From Rothia terrae (lineage in GTDB: Bacteria > Actinomycetota > Actinomycetes > Actinomycetales > Micrococcaceae), in the NCBI RefSeq assembly GCF_012396615.1, contig NZ_JAAXPV010000017.1, positions 1 to 47,364 on the forward strand: a stretch of 47,364 nt of DNA, given 5' to 3'. Positions 1-8,518 of the stretch are shown here, one piece after another. Numbering within the stretch: position 1 is the stretch's first letter; every line of letters begins with the position of its first letter. Under the pieces are notes generated by a model. The model was not told the DNA's origin and searched no databases. It worked only from the letters and a program-made list of their open reading frames with translations. The translations under genes and the position numbers were made by a program.

Positions 1-30
1 TGGCGGTGAGGCCGGTTGTACGCTGGTGTT

Positions 31-156
31 GCAACGGTTCTTCCGGTATGGCTTGAGGTTATTTGTAGAGATTTAACGCTCATATTTTTGCCGCTGGTGG
101 GGCCGTTGTCTAGTTGGTGGGTGTGGGGTGTGCTCTTACTTTTGAATAAGCCTCAT
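31..156 (+). repeat. 126-bp dispersed repeat, left copy (inverted relative to right copy)
   Basis: This segment matches the reverse complement of 47238-47363 without gaps, with about ten mismatches in 126 positions by eye. It starts with GCAACGGTTCTTCCGG and ends with TGAATAAGCCTCAT. Base 30 already differs from the partner, so the left edge is sharp, although the partner reaches the window end. I see no transposase and no short target duplication. The frame starting at 31 stays open through both copies, but several differences change the amino acid, which argues against a conserved protein. It is probably one member of an intergenic repeat family. Confidence 0.85.
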
Positions 157-286
157 TATAGTGCATTAAATTAGTCTATTTTTACCGGAATAGAGATGTA
201 TAAATTTATAAGATTGATTTAAACTTAAAATTATTTCCAATCAAATATTGAGATTAAATGAAGAAAATTTAGATACACCTTAAAAA
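157..286. other. AT-rich spacer between repeat and R-M genes
   Basis: This stretch is strongly AT-rich and holds no open frame, hairpin terminator or promoter that I can support. Its composition matches the restriction-modification genes to its right and differs sharply from the repeat at 31-156, so it probably belongs to the same acquired segment. Confidence 0.5.
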
Positions 287-1660
287 TCATAAATTTTTGA
301 ATAGTTCTATAGGTAAAAGTATTCTATTAACATCACCCGGTTGCAATTTATATAAACCGTTCGCCATTTGTTTAGAAACTTTAATTATCTCGCTGAGACC
401 TTTTTCTGAACTTAGATACTTAAATAAAGCATGAGATAGATTTTTATCACCTTTGATATAAATTGAATGAAAACATGTCAGATTTTTCAAATGCACATTA
501 TTAAAAATAATCTTTGGCGCAACACGATATTGAGGAGTAATCCAAATGATTGATGGAGATTTATCTTCAGGCTTCCACCATTTATTTCTCTTAGAGCACA
601 AATATTTTTTATTAACTCCGCTAAGCTCGCCATAATCAATATATTCTTGCGTATATTGGTCAAGAATTATGGGGTTAAACAGATATTTAATTTTACCGTT
701 TTCTACCATTTTATTTTTTAATTTATTATCTAAAATGCTTCCAGTAATATCTGCTGACCTGGCTATCACCAAATCAAAATTTTCAACAGGAATCTTGCTT
801 TTTTCCATTTGCGCCTTATCAAAAATAAAGAAGGAATTATCCCCAGTAGCAATTCCTCTTGAACATTTAGCGATTTCTTTAAGTTCAACATAATTTGCAT
901 CAGCGAAAAAATCGTATTTTATAGATTTATTCCAGTCCTCCATAGGATTGACTTCGGAAAATTTGATTTTCTCGCAACGGTCGAAAATATCATTCCTTAA
1001 ATCATTAAGTGAAATATTTTTTGCATATAACAATTGTTTATTATGTTTTTTTTGAATATTTAATATACATGCAGTTGTTAAGACATTTTCAAAGGGCAAA
1101 GCTTTAGTAGAGTCCAATAATATCAAAGAATGAATTAAATTATTTTCTGTTAAGTACTTTTTAATTTCAATCCCTGAACGCAATCCGAGGAAATCACTGG
1201 GCAATATTATTGACAACCTACCCATCTCTTCTAGTTGATATATACATTTCCATAAAAAAAGAAGAGATTGATTACTGAATCCGCTAATTTTACAATTCAA
1301 TTTTTCTTCAATTAAGGATTTTATTTTCGTGCGATCTTCAATATTTTGAAATCTGTTATATGGTGGATTGCATATTATGGCATCATATTTCTTATCCCAG
1401 TCAGAAATTAAAAAATCTTTAAAATATATGTCGACATCATCAGGTATTTGAAAGTGTTCATAAATTGAACTATCAATTTCATATCCTATTTTATTAACCT
1501 CTTTAATATTTTCTAGAAGTATTCCTGGCCCCAAAGCAGGATCAAGAATATTTGAGGGTTTATCCTCTAAAACCCAACCCTTCATAAATTCGGCAATTAC
1601 ATTAGGCGTAAAGAACTGGCCAAATTTTTTCCTGTGGATTGAATCTGATATGCTCCACAC
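287..1660 (-). CDS. N6-adenine DNA methyltransferase of a type II R-M system
   Basis: Predicted 457-residue DNA adenine methyltransferase that would protect host DNA from the endonuclease encoded just upstream. Motif X is FGQFFTP (residues 13-19), the AdoMet-binding motif I is DPALGPG (40-46), and the catalytic motif IV is NPPY (98-101). This order (X, I, IV, then a C-terminal target-recognition region from about residue 258) is that of the gamma/TaqI-Eco57I class. The start is GTG, preceded by an AGAAAGGAAT ribosome site that lies inside the end of the endonuclease gene. The stop-to-start gap is three bases, so the two are co-transcribed and probably translationally coupled. Base composition is far more AT-rich than thrS and the rest of the window, a sign of transfer. 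Recognition sequence unknown. Confidence 0.88.
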   Translation of the reverse strand: MWSISDSIHRKKFGQFFTPNVIAEFMKGWVLEDKPSNILDPALGPGILLENIKEVNKIGYEIDSSIYEHFQIPDDVDIYFKDFLISDWDKKYDAIICNPPYNRFQNIEDRTKIKSLIEEKLNCKISGFSNQSLLFLWKCIYQLEEMGRLSIILPSDFLGLRSGIEIKKYLTENNLIHSLILLDSTKALPFENVLTTACILNIQKKHNKQLLYAKNISLNDLRNDIFDRCEKIKFSEVNPMEDWNKSIKYDFFADANYVELKEIAKCSRGIATGDNSFFIFDKAQMEKSKIPVENFDLVIARSADITGSILDNKLKNKMVENGKIKYLFNPIILDQYTQEYIDYGELSGVNKKYLCSKRNKWWKPEDKSPSIIWITPQYRVAPKIIFNNVHLKNLTCFHSIYIKGDKNLSHALFKYLSSEKGLSEIIKVSKQMANGLYKLQPGDVNRILLPIELFKNL

Positions 1661-1663
1661 TTT

Positions 1664-2296
1664 TCAAATATTCCTTTCTAACTTTTTCTTATTTGCTATC
1701 GATATTGCATCTTCTAGTAAATCTAAAAATTCACTATCGTTTCGTTCTATTGAATTTCTTAGATCTTTAACTTTGGAGGATTGAAGATTTCCATTATTGC
1801 TGGGATTAACGTATATATCCGGTATCCAAGCAACAGGGAAAACTACACATTTATCTATCGTGACAGTCAGGTCATCATGAAAGCTTATGAAAAAAGTCGC
1901 TACGAATAACGTACTGTCATTCAAATCTTTAATGAAGTCTCTAATCTTATCAGCTTTGGATATATCATCCTTAGAATTCTTTGCCCCCACTACAGACGAT
2001 TTTATATTTACGAAACTTTTTAGACCCCAACTTGTAGTGAATTCAAAATCATAAACACCAACCTCTGAGACGGCAGGCTTAACATTAGAGAAACCAAGTT
2101 CTTTATATCTTTTTTCCAGGTTTTGACTTATAATTTCTTCGACTATACGCCAAACTGTTCGACCTTTTGCAGCTTTGCGCCATCCGAACGGCAATAGCTC
2201 AGGTGAGGCAATTCTAATAGACGGTATCTCTGTAATAAGTTTGTCTAATTTGTCTTGTAGAACCTTGCGTTCTACCTCAATTTGCTGTTTATGCAT
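1664..2296 (-). CDS. putative type II restriction endonuclease
   Basis: The 210-residue product is not a family I can name. It is assigned as the endonuclease because it sits immediately upstream of, and co-directional with, the N6-adenine methyltransferase, and its size fits a homodimeric type II enzyme. A possible PD-(D/E)XK-like core is D83 with N97-I-K99, preceded by acidic E53/E54 on a predicted helix; the usual second acidic residue would be Asn, so this is tentative. The ATG start has an AGGGG site seven bases upstream. The gene is AT-rich like its partner. The endonuclease comes first in the operon and no small controller (C) protein gene is visible, so the usual protection against premature cutting is not obvious. 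Confidence 0.6.
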   Translation of the reverse strand: MHKQQIEVERKVLQDKLDKLITEIPSIRIASPELLPFGWRKAAKGRTVWRIVEEIISQNLEKRYKELGFSNVKPAVSEVGVYDFEFTTSWGLKSFVNIKSSVVGAKNSKDDISKADKIRDFIKDLNDSTLFVATFFISFHDDLTVTIDKCVVFPVAWIPDIYVNPSNNGNLQSSKVKDLRNSIERNDSEFLDLLEDAISIANKKKLERNI

Positions 2297-2318
2297 TTTG
2301 TACCCCTGCTTAATTTAA

Positions 2319-2347
2319 AGCGCCATTTCAAATGTTGAAATGGCGCT
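2319..2347 (-). terminator. hairpin between thrS and the R-M operon
   Basis: A perfect 13-bp stem (2319-2331 with 2335-2347) closes on a 3-base loop, starts AGCGCCATTTCAA, and is followed on the minus strand by a short T/A tract. It lies 22 bases past the thrS stop and before the endonuclease start, so it most likely ends thrS transcription and insulates the R-M operon. Confidence 0.7.
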
Positions 2348-2369
2348 GCTGAATTTTATTTAACTATAT

Positions 2370-4373
2370 TTATTTATGCGACTTCGGGTCCTCATTGTTA
2401 CGTGACTGAATGTGCTCCACGATGCGCTTCACCGCCTCTTCCATGGGTACGCCGTTCTCCTGTGAACCATCGCGGAAGCGGAATGAGACCGCGCCATTCT
2501 CCGCGTCCTCGCCACCGGCGATGAGGATGAAAGGTACCTTCTCCTTGGACGCGGTACGGATCTTCTTCGGGAAGCGGTCAGTGCCGTAGTCCACCTCAAC
2601 GCGCACACCGGCAGCCTGCAGCTTAGCCGCAACCTCACCCATGTAATCGTTGAACGCCTCAGCCACGGGAACACCCACAACCTGCACCGGAGCCAACCAC
2701 GCCGGGAACATACCCGCATAGTGCTCAGTCAGCACACCGAAGAAACGCTCCAATGAGCCGAACTTCGCGGAGTGAATCATCACGGGTTCCTGACGGCTAC
2801 CGTCTGATGCCTGGTATTCCAGACCGAAACGGGTCGGCTGGTTGAAGTCATACTGAACAGTCGACATCTGCCAGGTACGTCCAATCGCATCCTTCGCCTG
2901 AACTGAAATCTTCGGGCCGTAGAACGCAGCTCCGCCGGGATCGGGCACGAGATCGAGACCGGTCTCCTTGGCGACCTGCTCCAAAACAGCGGTAGCTTCT
3001 TCCCACTGTTCATCGGTACCAATGAACTTGTCCTTCTTGTCGCCCTCAATGTCACGGGTGGACAGCTCAAGATAGAAGTCAGTCATGCCGAAATCTTCAA
3101 GCAAGCTCAGCATGAACTTCAACAAGTGACGAACCTCGTCAGGTGCCTGTTCCTTGGTCACGTAGGAGTGTGAGTCGTCCTGAGTAATCATGCGCACGCG
3201 GGTCAGACCCTGCAGAACGCCGGACTTCTCATCGCGGTAGACAGTGCCGAATTCAAACAGGCGCAGTGGCAACTCGCGGTATGAGCGTCCGCGTGAACGG
3301 AAAATCTCATTGTGCATGGGGCAGTTCATCGCCTTGAGGCGGTATGCCTGGCCTTCATCCTCCATTGCGGGGAACATGCCATCAGCGTAGTACGGCAGGT
3401 GACCCGAGGTGTAGAAGAGATCTTCCTTCGAGATGTGAGGGGTCTTCACGTACTGGAAGCCCTCTTCAATGTGGCGAGTACGAACATAGTTCTCCATCTC
3501 GCGCAGAATGATGCCGCCCTTGGGGTGGAATACAGGCAGGCCGGGGCCGATGGTCTTGGGGAATGAGAAGAGATCCAGCTCTTCGCCCAGACGGCGGTGG
3601 TCGCGTCGCTCCGCCTCAGCAATGCGGTCCTTGTAGGCAACCAATTCTTCCTTGGTCGGCCACGCGGTACCGTAGATACGCTGTAGCATGGGGTTCTTTT
3701 CAGAACCGCGCCAGTACGCGCCACCGGCACGCATCAAAGCATATCCGTTAGCAATCAACTTGGTGTTGGGCAGGTGGGGGCCTCGGCAGAGGTCCTTCCA
3801 CACGGTCTCGCCCTTTTTGTTGACGTTATCGTAGATGGTGATTTCGCCGCCGCCGACTTCCTGGGATGCGCCCTCGGCAGCTTCAGCGCCAGAGCCGGGA
3901 CCCTGAGTCAATGACAGTAGTTCAAGCTTGTACGGTTCGTCAGCCATTTCAGCAACAGCTTCTTCGTGGCTTACCACGCGGCGCTGGAAAGTCTGGCCTG
4001 ACTTAATAATCTTCACCATGGACTTCTCAATTTTTTTGAGGTCCTCGGGGGTGAAGGGTTCATCCACGTCAAAGTCAAAGTAGAAACCGTCGGTGATGTA
4101 AGGACCAATGCCGAGCTTGGCGTCCTTGCGGTATTCCTGCACAGCCTGTGCCATTACGTGCGCAGCAGAGTGACGCAGAACGTTGAGGCCGTCTTCTTCA
4201 TGGATGCTTACCGGAACGACGGCATCGCCGGCAGCTACCTCGTGTGAGAGGTCAACCAGCACGTCGTTCACGCGAGCTACAACAATTTCGCGGTCTTCTG
4301 CAAAAAGGTCAGCTGCGGTGGTGCCGGCTTCAACATTACGGGGTTCGCCAGCAACGGTAATTTCGATAGACAA
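2370..4373 (-). CDS. thrS: threonyl-tRNA synthetase
   Basis: ThrRS charges tRNA-Thr in the cytoplasm. The 667-residue protein has the normal layout: TGS domain (about 1-62), editing domain beginning with the HxxxH pair H68/H72, class II catalytic core with the zinc-binding MNCPMH motif, and a C-terminal anticodon-binding domain. A Gly/Glu-rich loop in the editing region ([12 protein letters not shown]) looks like a local insertion. The start is TTG at 4371-4373 with an AGGAGAGAG ribosome site upstream. It appears monocistronic, ended by the hairpin at 2319-2347. I found no T-box upstream, unlike ileS. Confidence 0.97.
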   Translation of the reverse strand: MSIEITVAGEPRNVEAGTTAADLFAEDREIVVARVNDVLVDLSHEVAAGDAVVPVSIHEEDGLNVLRHSAAHVMAQAVQEYRKDAKLGIGPYITDGFYFDFDVDEPFTPEDLKKIEKSMVKIIKSGQTFQRRVVSHEEAVAEMADEPYKLELLSLTQGPGSGAEAAEGASQEVGGGEITIYDNVNKKGETVWKDLCRGPHLPNTKLIANGYALMRAGGAYWRGSEKNPMLQRIYGTAWPTKEELVAYKDRIAEAERRDHRRLGEELDLFSFPKTIGPGLPVFHPKGGIILREMENYVRTRHIEEGFQYVKTPHISKEDLFYTSGHLPYYADGMFPAMEDEGQAYRLKAMNCPMHNEIFRSRGRSYRELPLRLFEFGTVYRDEKSGVLQGLTRVRMITQDDSHSYVTKEQAPDEVRHLLKFMLSLLEDFGMTDFYLELSTRDIEGDKKDKFIGTDEQWEEATAVLEQVAKETGLDLVPDPGGAAFYGPKISVQAKDAIGRTWQMSTVQYDFNQPTRFGLEYQASDGSRQEPVMIHSAKFGSLERFFGVLTEHYAGMFPAWLAPVQVVGVPVAEAFNDYMGEVAAKLQAAGVRVEVDYGTDRFPKKIRTASKEKVPFILIAGGEDAENGAVSFRFRDGSQENGVPMEEAVKRIVEHIQSRNNEDPKSHK

Positions 4374-4597
4374 AACGTCTCTCTCCTAAAAATGGTTGCT
4401 CACCCGTACTAAGGGCAAGCTTTCGTTACATCTGCGCGGTACAAGGGCACAGAACATTACTATTCTACGGCGTTTAATCATCGTTCGGGCACTGTTTGGA
4501 TGTGCGTTGCCGAGTAAGCTACGCTCCCCTGGTCTTTGCATTATTGCCCACATAGCCATCCATAAATTTTTTAATTAAAATTTTGAACTCCTGCTCA

Positions 4598-4617
4598 ATA
4601 TAAAGAATTCATTATAT
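4598..4617. promoter_or_regulatory. palindromic operator candidate before the SmtB/ArsR gene
   Basis: The sequence is a 20-base palindrome centred on GAATTC (ATATAA and TTATAT arms) with one symmetric mismatch pair. It ends seven bases before the regulator's first ATG. SmtB/CzrA-family repressors bind AT-rich 12-2-12 palindromes over their own promoters, so autoregulation is the natural reading. Binding itself is inferred. Confidence 0.55.
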
Positions 4618-4623
4618 AAAGTT

Positions 4624-4932
4624 ATGTTTATGGAAAGTTCATACCCGTGGGAAAGCAAGTACGAGGCATCCGTAGTCATCTTCGCTGCGCTTGCGCATCC
4701 GATACGTATTTCAATCGCTCACTGTCTTGTGAACAAACCCCATACCGTCCGCGAGCTCACCGAGCACCTACAGGTTTCACAACCGCTGGTCTCACACCAC
4801 CTCAAAATCTTGAGGGACGCTCACATAGTCGAAAAAACACAGCAGGGGCGCTCGTCCCTCTACAACCTCACAGATCACCACATCAGTCACATTGTGACAG
4901 ATGTCCATGAACACACGAAGGAACAATCATGA
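4624..4932 (+). CDS. SmtB/ArsR-family metal-sensing repressor
   Basis: A 102-residue winged-helix repressor. The recognition helix is around VSQPLVSHHLKILRDA (51-66) and the wing around residues 72-82. The last helix carries D84-x-H86-x10-H97-x2-E100, the alpha-5 ligand set of zinc-sensing SmtB. This predicts zinc (or a zinc-like ion) releasing the protein from DNA, rather than arsenite sensing through Cys. ATG 4624 and ATG 4630 are both possible starts and neither has a strong ribosome site. The stop overlaps the start of the next gene (ATGA at 4929-4932), so the two are one operon, probably controlled by the palindrome at 4598-4617. Confidence 0.88.
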   Translation: MFMESSYPWESKYEASVVIFAALAHPIRISIAHCLVNKPHTVRELTEHLQVSQPLVSHHLKILRDAHIVEKTQQGRSSLYNLTDHHISHIVTDVHEHTKEQS

Positions 4933-5251
4933 GTACCCCCACCCTCGAACACACTTACTCAGAAGAACACACACCCACGGCCCTGACTGCGGTCACAAAG
5001 CTGTGATTCACCAGGACAACGTGGACTACCTGCACGATGGCCATGCTCACTGCGAGCACAATGGCCACTTCGACGAATGCAACACCTGCTCATGTGGCGA
5101 CTGCAACGATCTGTGCGCTACCTGCGACTGCGCAAACTGCACCTGCGAGACTTGCAACCACGCACAGTGCCAGTGCGCTGACTGTTCAGATTCATGCTCA
5201 AACTGCGTTTGCCATAACTACGCTTGCCCGACCTGTGAGCACGCAGCCTGA
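4929..5251 (+). CDS. His/Cys-rich metallothionein-like protein, apparent frameshift
   Basis: Two reading frames must be joined. The natural start is ATG 4929, overlapping the regulator stop, with AAGGA six bases upstream; it reads MSTPTLEHTYSEEH and then runs out of frame. The downstream frame continues as THTHGPDCGHKAV and on to the stop at 5249-5251. The switch falls at an (AC)4 run (4967-4974); (AC)3 would restore one frame. A start at 4901 in the downstream frame is possible but gives an unlike N-terminus and a 32-base overlap. The product has a His-rich front (DYLHDGHAHCEHNGHFDE) and a tail of repeated CxC and CxxC pairs. I count 20 Cys after the shift. Zinc or copper binding and storage under control of the upstream sensor is the likely role. 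Whether this is a mutation, phase switch or sequencing error cannot be told here. Confidence 0.7.
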
Positions 5252-5262
5252 GGTTTGATCTA

Positions 5263-5304
5263 AAAAATTTCCCCCACCGACAGTAGCCGGTGGGGGAAAT
5301 TTTT
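5263..5304. terminator. bidirectional terminator
   Basis: A perfect 17-bp stem (5263-5279 with 5288-5304) has a CCCCCACCG core, an 8-base loop, and A and T tracts on both sides. It ends the metal operon on the plus strand and the FAH gene on the minus strand. Confidence 0.92.
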
Positions 5305-5331
5305 ATGCTTCAGGTATCAGCTAGGGGTGTA

Positions 5332-6186
5332 TCAGATACATTTGTTTCTCAGCATCCCAATACCCTCAATTTCGGTTTCAACAACCTGACCGGGTTCAAG
5401 CCACTTGCGCGGATGCAACGATAACCCAACCCCGGCGGGTGTTCCCGTGATAATCACGTCCCCTGGCTCAAGCGTCATAAATTGCGAAAGATACGAGACA
5501 AGCTCAGCCGGTGAAAAGACCATGTTCGCAGTGTTGCCACTTTGACGCACTAGCCCATCTACTGTGCATGTTATTCGCAAGCCTGATGCGACATCCAGCT
5601 CTTCTGCCGGAACAATCACCGGCCCCAGCGGTGTGGAGTTATCCCAATTTTTGCCCTGAAACCATTCGCTTGTTCTACCCTGCCAGTCACGCACCGAAAT
5701 GTCATTGCACACCGTGTAACCGAAGATAGCATCCTGCGCCAGATCTCTATCTACGTTGCGCACCGACTTGCCAACAATCACGGCAAGCTCAGCCTCCCAG
5801 TCAATCTTGGTTGAGGCCTCAGCATGAGGAAGTTGTATATGATCGTGCGGGCCAATCAACGCATTGGAAAATTTAGTAAAAATCGTCGGATACTTCGGGA
5901 GCTCCGCCCCTACTTCTTGAGCGTGATCGGTGAAGTTAAGTCCCACACACAGAAATTTTCCCGGTTTTAAGGGCATCACCAGCTGGCTCTCATCCAACTC
6001 TTCGATGATTGAACCACCCGCATCAGTTGCCGAGGCTTCATCGCGAACCTGATAGACCAACCCCGAAGCCAAGGCATCCGCCACGGTGCACTCAAACTCA
6101 AACACCTGATCATTCTCAAACACCTGATCATTGAGCACAGCAACCGCTTTGAAGCGATTATCCCTTACAATCTGACCCCACTTCAT
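5332..6186 (-). CDS. fumarylacetoacetate hydrolase family protein
   Basis: A 284-residue FAH-superfamily enzyme, which use a divalent metal to hydrolyse or decarboxylate beta-diketo acids in catabolism of aromatic or related acids. Recognisable elements are FLCVGLNFTDHAQE, the metal-ligand segment DWEAELAVIVGK, YTVCNDISVRDWQ, and the C-terminal GDVIITGTPAGVG. The substrate cannot be deduced and there is no pathway neighbour. The ATG has a GGAAGGAAAG ribosome site. Residues 19-30 are a duplicated hexapeptide (NDQVFE twice) caused by an 18-bp tandem repeat in the N-terminal region, outside the conserved core. Confidence 0.88.
   Translation of the reverse strand: MKWGQIVRDNRFKAVAVLNDQVFENDQVFEFECTVADALASGLVYQVRDEASATDAGGSIIEELDESQLVMPLKPGKFLCVGLNFTDHAQEVGAELPKYPTIFTKFSNALIGPHDHIQLPHAEASTKIDWEAELAVIVGKSVRNVDRDLAQDAIFGYTVCNDISVRDWQGRTSEWFQGKNWDNSTPLGPVIVPAEELDVASGLRITCTVDGLVRQSGNTANMVFSPAELVSYLSQFMTLEPGDVIITGTPAGVGLSLHPRKWLEPGQVVETEIEGIGMLRNKCI
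6097..6132. repeat. 18-bp tandem duplication inside the FAH gene
   Basis: The 18-base unit CTCAAACACCTGATCATT occurs twice head to tail (6097-6114, 6115-6132). The length is a multiple of three, so it adds six residues without breaking the frame. It looks like a recent replication-slippage event. Confidence 0.9.
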
Positions 6187-6277
6187 AGCTTTCCTTCCAC
6201 CCTGTGACCTGCAGTTTCTATAAATTTTACGTTAATTTTGTGTCATAAGTCTCCTGAAATTCGCAAGACCTTGTACT

Positions 6278-6289
6278 CTTATGCATAAG
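6278..6289. promoter_or_regulatory. 12-bp palindrome in divergent promoter region
   Basis: CTTATGCATAAG is a perfect palindrome in the 132-bp space between the divergent FAH and GNAT genes, 29 bases before the GNAT start. It could be an operator. No regulator can be assigned. Confidence 0.3.
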
Positions 6290-6318
6290 TACTCACCACA
6301 TCCGAAGGAGGCAATACG

Positions 6319-6828
6319 ATGGACGGCATGATCACTCTCGTCACCAAAACATCACCGAACAATAAGGCTGACACCATCACTACACGCCCGGCAAAGCTTG
6401 AAGATGCTGAGGGCCTGGCTCGTCTATATTTTGCTTCTTATGATGACACCGGCATCACCTCACAGGCTGAGGCTCTGGCGGCAATTCAAGAAGTACTTGA
6501 TGGTAAGTTCGGTGAGTTCCTTCCCGAGGCGTCACCCGTCATTGTTGATGAAAATGACCGCATCGTAGCAGCTGCCCTAGTTCTCAATAACCGCGCCGAC
6601 GATGTAGAACCAGCTGACTTGCCATCAATCTATGAGCTCTTTACCGCAGCATCTCGCCGCCGTGAAGGTTTGGCAGAACACCTCATCCGCACTTCACTGC
6701 ATGCTCTCCACGAGGCTGGCCACAAGCAAGCTACCGTTCGCATTTCAGAAAACAACGCCGCGGCTTTGGCCCTCTACCTAACCCTTGATTTCAATCGCTG
6801 GTTCCCGGCTAACGACGATATTTTCTAA
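6319..6828 (+). CDS. GNAT family N-acetyltransferase
   Basis: A 169-residue acetyltransferase. The acetyl-CoA pyrophosphate-binding turn is RRREGLAEHLI (about 112-122), followed by the conserved strand and helix with EN-AA-ALY-L-F (from about 143). The substrate is unknown. The start is fixed by an AAGGAGG ribosome site seven bases before ATG 6319; a second in-frame ATG four codons in is less well placed. The gene is alone on its strand, divergent from FAH and ended by the strong hairpin at 6837-6881. Confidence 0.85.
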   Translation: MDGMITLVTKTSPNNKADTITTRPAKLEDAEGLARLYFASYDDTGITSQAEALAAIQEVLDGKFGEFLPEASPVIVDENDRIVAAALVLNNRADDVEPADLPSIYELFTAASRRREGLAEHLIRTSLHALHEAGHKQATVRISENNAAALALYLTLDFNRWFPANDDIF

Positions 6829-6836
6829 ACCCACAA

Positions 6837-6881
6837 AACATTCATGGGGCGGCTGAATTTCTCAGCCGCCCCATGAATGTT
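6837..6881. terminator. bidirectional terminator with 20-bp stem
   Basis: A perfect 20-bp stem (6837-6856 with 6862-6881) has a GGGGCGGCTGA core and a 5-base loop. The right arm overlaps the stop codon of the minus-strand SRAP gene, so one hairpin serves two convergent genes. Confidence 0.9.
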
Positions 6882-7830
6882 AATGAGCAAAACTCAATAG
6901 GTCCTCATCAGGCTCAATCAACGCCGGAAAGTTATTGCCCACGTTACCTACCTGAGGTGACACCGCGTGCATACGCCAGTTGGATGCCTCAGAGTACGCG
7001 TTCTCGATGATCCCGGCTAGTGCCGTCTGAGCGCTCTGGCTCAGACTTTGGCCCTCAGCACTGTAACCGTTCAGCGGGTTCTGGGATTCAAGCCCTGAGA
7101 TACCGCCTGAACGAAGCCAAGCGTCCACAGTGTTCTTCTTTGAATTCGCCGAATATGTGAGTGGAACGGGCAAGCGATCATGCAGATTGCCTAGATCCAT
7201 CAGCGCGTGTGCTGATTCTTGATGATCGGTAGCCTCAGCAACATCAAGTTCATCGGGGCTTGCCACCGTGATGATTGAACAGCTCAGTAGCCACTGTCCC
7301 GCCTGATTTTCAAACTTAGATCCCGCAAAATCCTCGGTCTCCGGAATCTTCCACCAGTCGTACAGCCCAGCAAAATAGATGGGTTCAGCATCGGCACGAT
7401 GAATAAAGAACGGAGTCTTCTTAGTTTTGCCTGAATCAGTGGTTTCTGTTTTCCACTCAAAATATCCGCTCACTGGAACGGCGCAGTGGCCTGAAACCGC
7501 CGCTTTGCGGAAGGTTGGCTTTGAAAACACAGTCTCGCTGCGGGCGTTGAAGGCACGCGATGAAAAGCTTGATTCCTTAGCCCAGCCAGGTAGCAAACCC
7601 CAGCGCGCCGAGTGTAACTCGCGAATAAAGCTGTTTCCCGCATCATCGGTAAGGACGGATGCCTGCGGCGAAAGCACGCCGGTTTCGGCTTGTTCGGCAG
7701 TGAGTAAGCGATCAACCAGAATCGGTACGTTATGGGTTGGTGCCACGTTGTAGGACGCGATGGGTTCAGTGACTGGCACCTCGGCAAGATAAATACCGTG
7801 GTCAAATTCAACGGCGTAACGACCGCACAT
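6880..7830 (-). CDS. SRAP (HMCES/YedK) family abasic-site protein
   Basis: A 316-residue SRAP-domain protein. The family shields abasic sites in single-stranded DNA by forming a covalent thiazolidine link through the alpha-amino group and thiol of Cys2 after Met removal. The required start MCGRYAVEF is present, followed by YNVAPTHNVPIL, FNARSETVF and GYFEWK, and near the end HAVSPQVGNV, all family landmarks. It is somewhat longer than YedK owing to insertions around residues 175-200 and 245-275. Its start overlaps the stop of the lipoate-ligase-like gene by one base (TAATG), which implies coupled translation. Confidence 0.93.
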   Translation of the reverse strand: MCGRYAVEFDHGIYLAEVPVTEPIASYNVAPTHNVPILVDRLLTAEQAETGVLSPQASVLTDDAGNSFIRELHSARWGLLPGWAKESSFSSRAFNARSETVFSKPTFRKAAVSGHCAVPVSGYFEWKTETTDSGKTKKTPFFIHRADAEPIYFAGLYDWWKIPETEDFAGSKFENQAGQWLLSCSIITVASPDELDVAEATDHQESAHALMDLGNLHDRLPVPLTYSANSKKNTVDAWLRSGGISGLESQNPLNGYSAEGQSLSQSAQTALAGIIENAYSEASNWRMHAVSPQVGNVGNNFPALIEPDEDLLSFAH

Positions 7831-8516
7831 TATTCAAACCCTTCATTCGCGTACGCCTCAATGACAGCATCTTCGACATCTTCAGCGGTGATTTCTGGCA
7901 AAGCGTCGGTGACAGCACCCACTGTGGAAGGTGTCAATGGCAATTCCAGAGCGCGATAAACGTCGGTCGTCACCGCGCGTAACTGCCTCGAACTACCTAC
8001 AACAATTCCCGCGCTAAACCACCACGCGCCCGAGACCACCCGTTGCGCTGTGCCCACGAGTTTAATCTTTCCTCCGTCCGGTAGCACACCGTGAACTGAG
8101 TACTCACCGGGGCAATACTCCCCCGGGATTTCGCCCACAGCGGCGTCCACGCCAAGACTTTGTAGAGCGTGCGCATACATCTGCCCAAAAATCCCAAACC
8201 GTTCGTTGTTGCCGGTGACCGCGTCCTTGGCTGGCTGAAAATGGTCAATAACTAGGCACCCTTGGTGGTAAGCGGCAGCATGCCCACCCACCTTACGAAC
8301 GATAGGCTCAAAACCGTGATCTCGGCACACTTGAGCTGCCGATTGAAAGTTAGGATTTAGCTCGTCTCTTCGCCCAAAGGCAACCACGGGCTGCGGTGCA
8401 TAGACGCGCAAAGCTGCCCCTCGTTTGCCGCTTCCCACCTCGCGTAGAAGCTCGAGACTACGCGCGTAAGCAACAATCTGCTGGCCGGGAGCCACTACAT
8501 CGTGGATAATTTCCAT
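7830..8516 (-). CDS. lipoate-protein ligase A family protein
   Basis: A 228-residue member of the biotin/lipoate ligase (BPL_LplA_LipB) fold. The lipoyl-binding signature RKVGGHAAAYH (74-84) and a later K-L-V-G-T-A-Q-R with the catalytic-type Lys are present. Relatives attach lipoate or octanoate to E2 and GcvH proteins; this one may be a ligase or an octanoyltransferase, and the sequence alone does not decide. It lacks the extra C-terminal accessory domain of E. coli LplA. It is the middle gene of a tight three-gene minus-strand run (GNAT, this gene, SRAP), starting two bases after the GNAT stop. Confidence 0.85.
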   Translation of the reverse strand: MEIIHDVVAPGQQIVAYARSLELLREVGSGKRGAALRVYAPQPVVAFGRRDELNPNFQSAAQVCRDHGFEPIVRKVGGHAAAYHQGCLVIDHFQPAKDAVTGNNERFGIFGQMYAHALQSLGVDAAVGEIPGEYCPGEYSVHGVLPDGGKIKLVGTAQRVVSGAWWFSAGIVVGSSRQLRAVTTDVYRALELPLTPSTVGAVTDALPEITAEDVEDAVIEAYANEGFE

Positions 8517-8518
8517 GT

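Noticed and set aside
31-156. The repeat as a protein-coding fragment
   Set aside because: The frame is open in both copies, but several differences between the copies change amino acids, and a stop lies just upstream in the left copy.
4390-4623. Search for a T-box upstream of thrS
   Set aside because: No GGTGGTACC-type core and no leader hairpins were found, in contrast to ileS.
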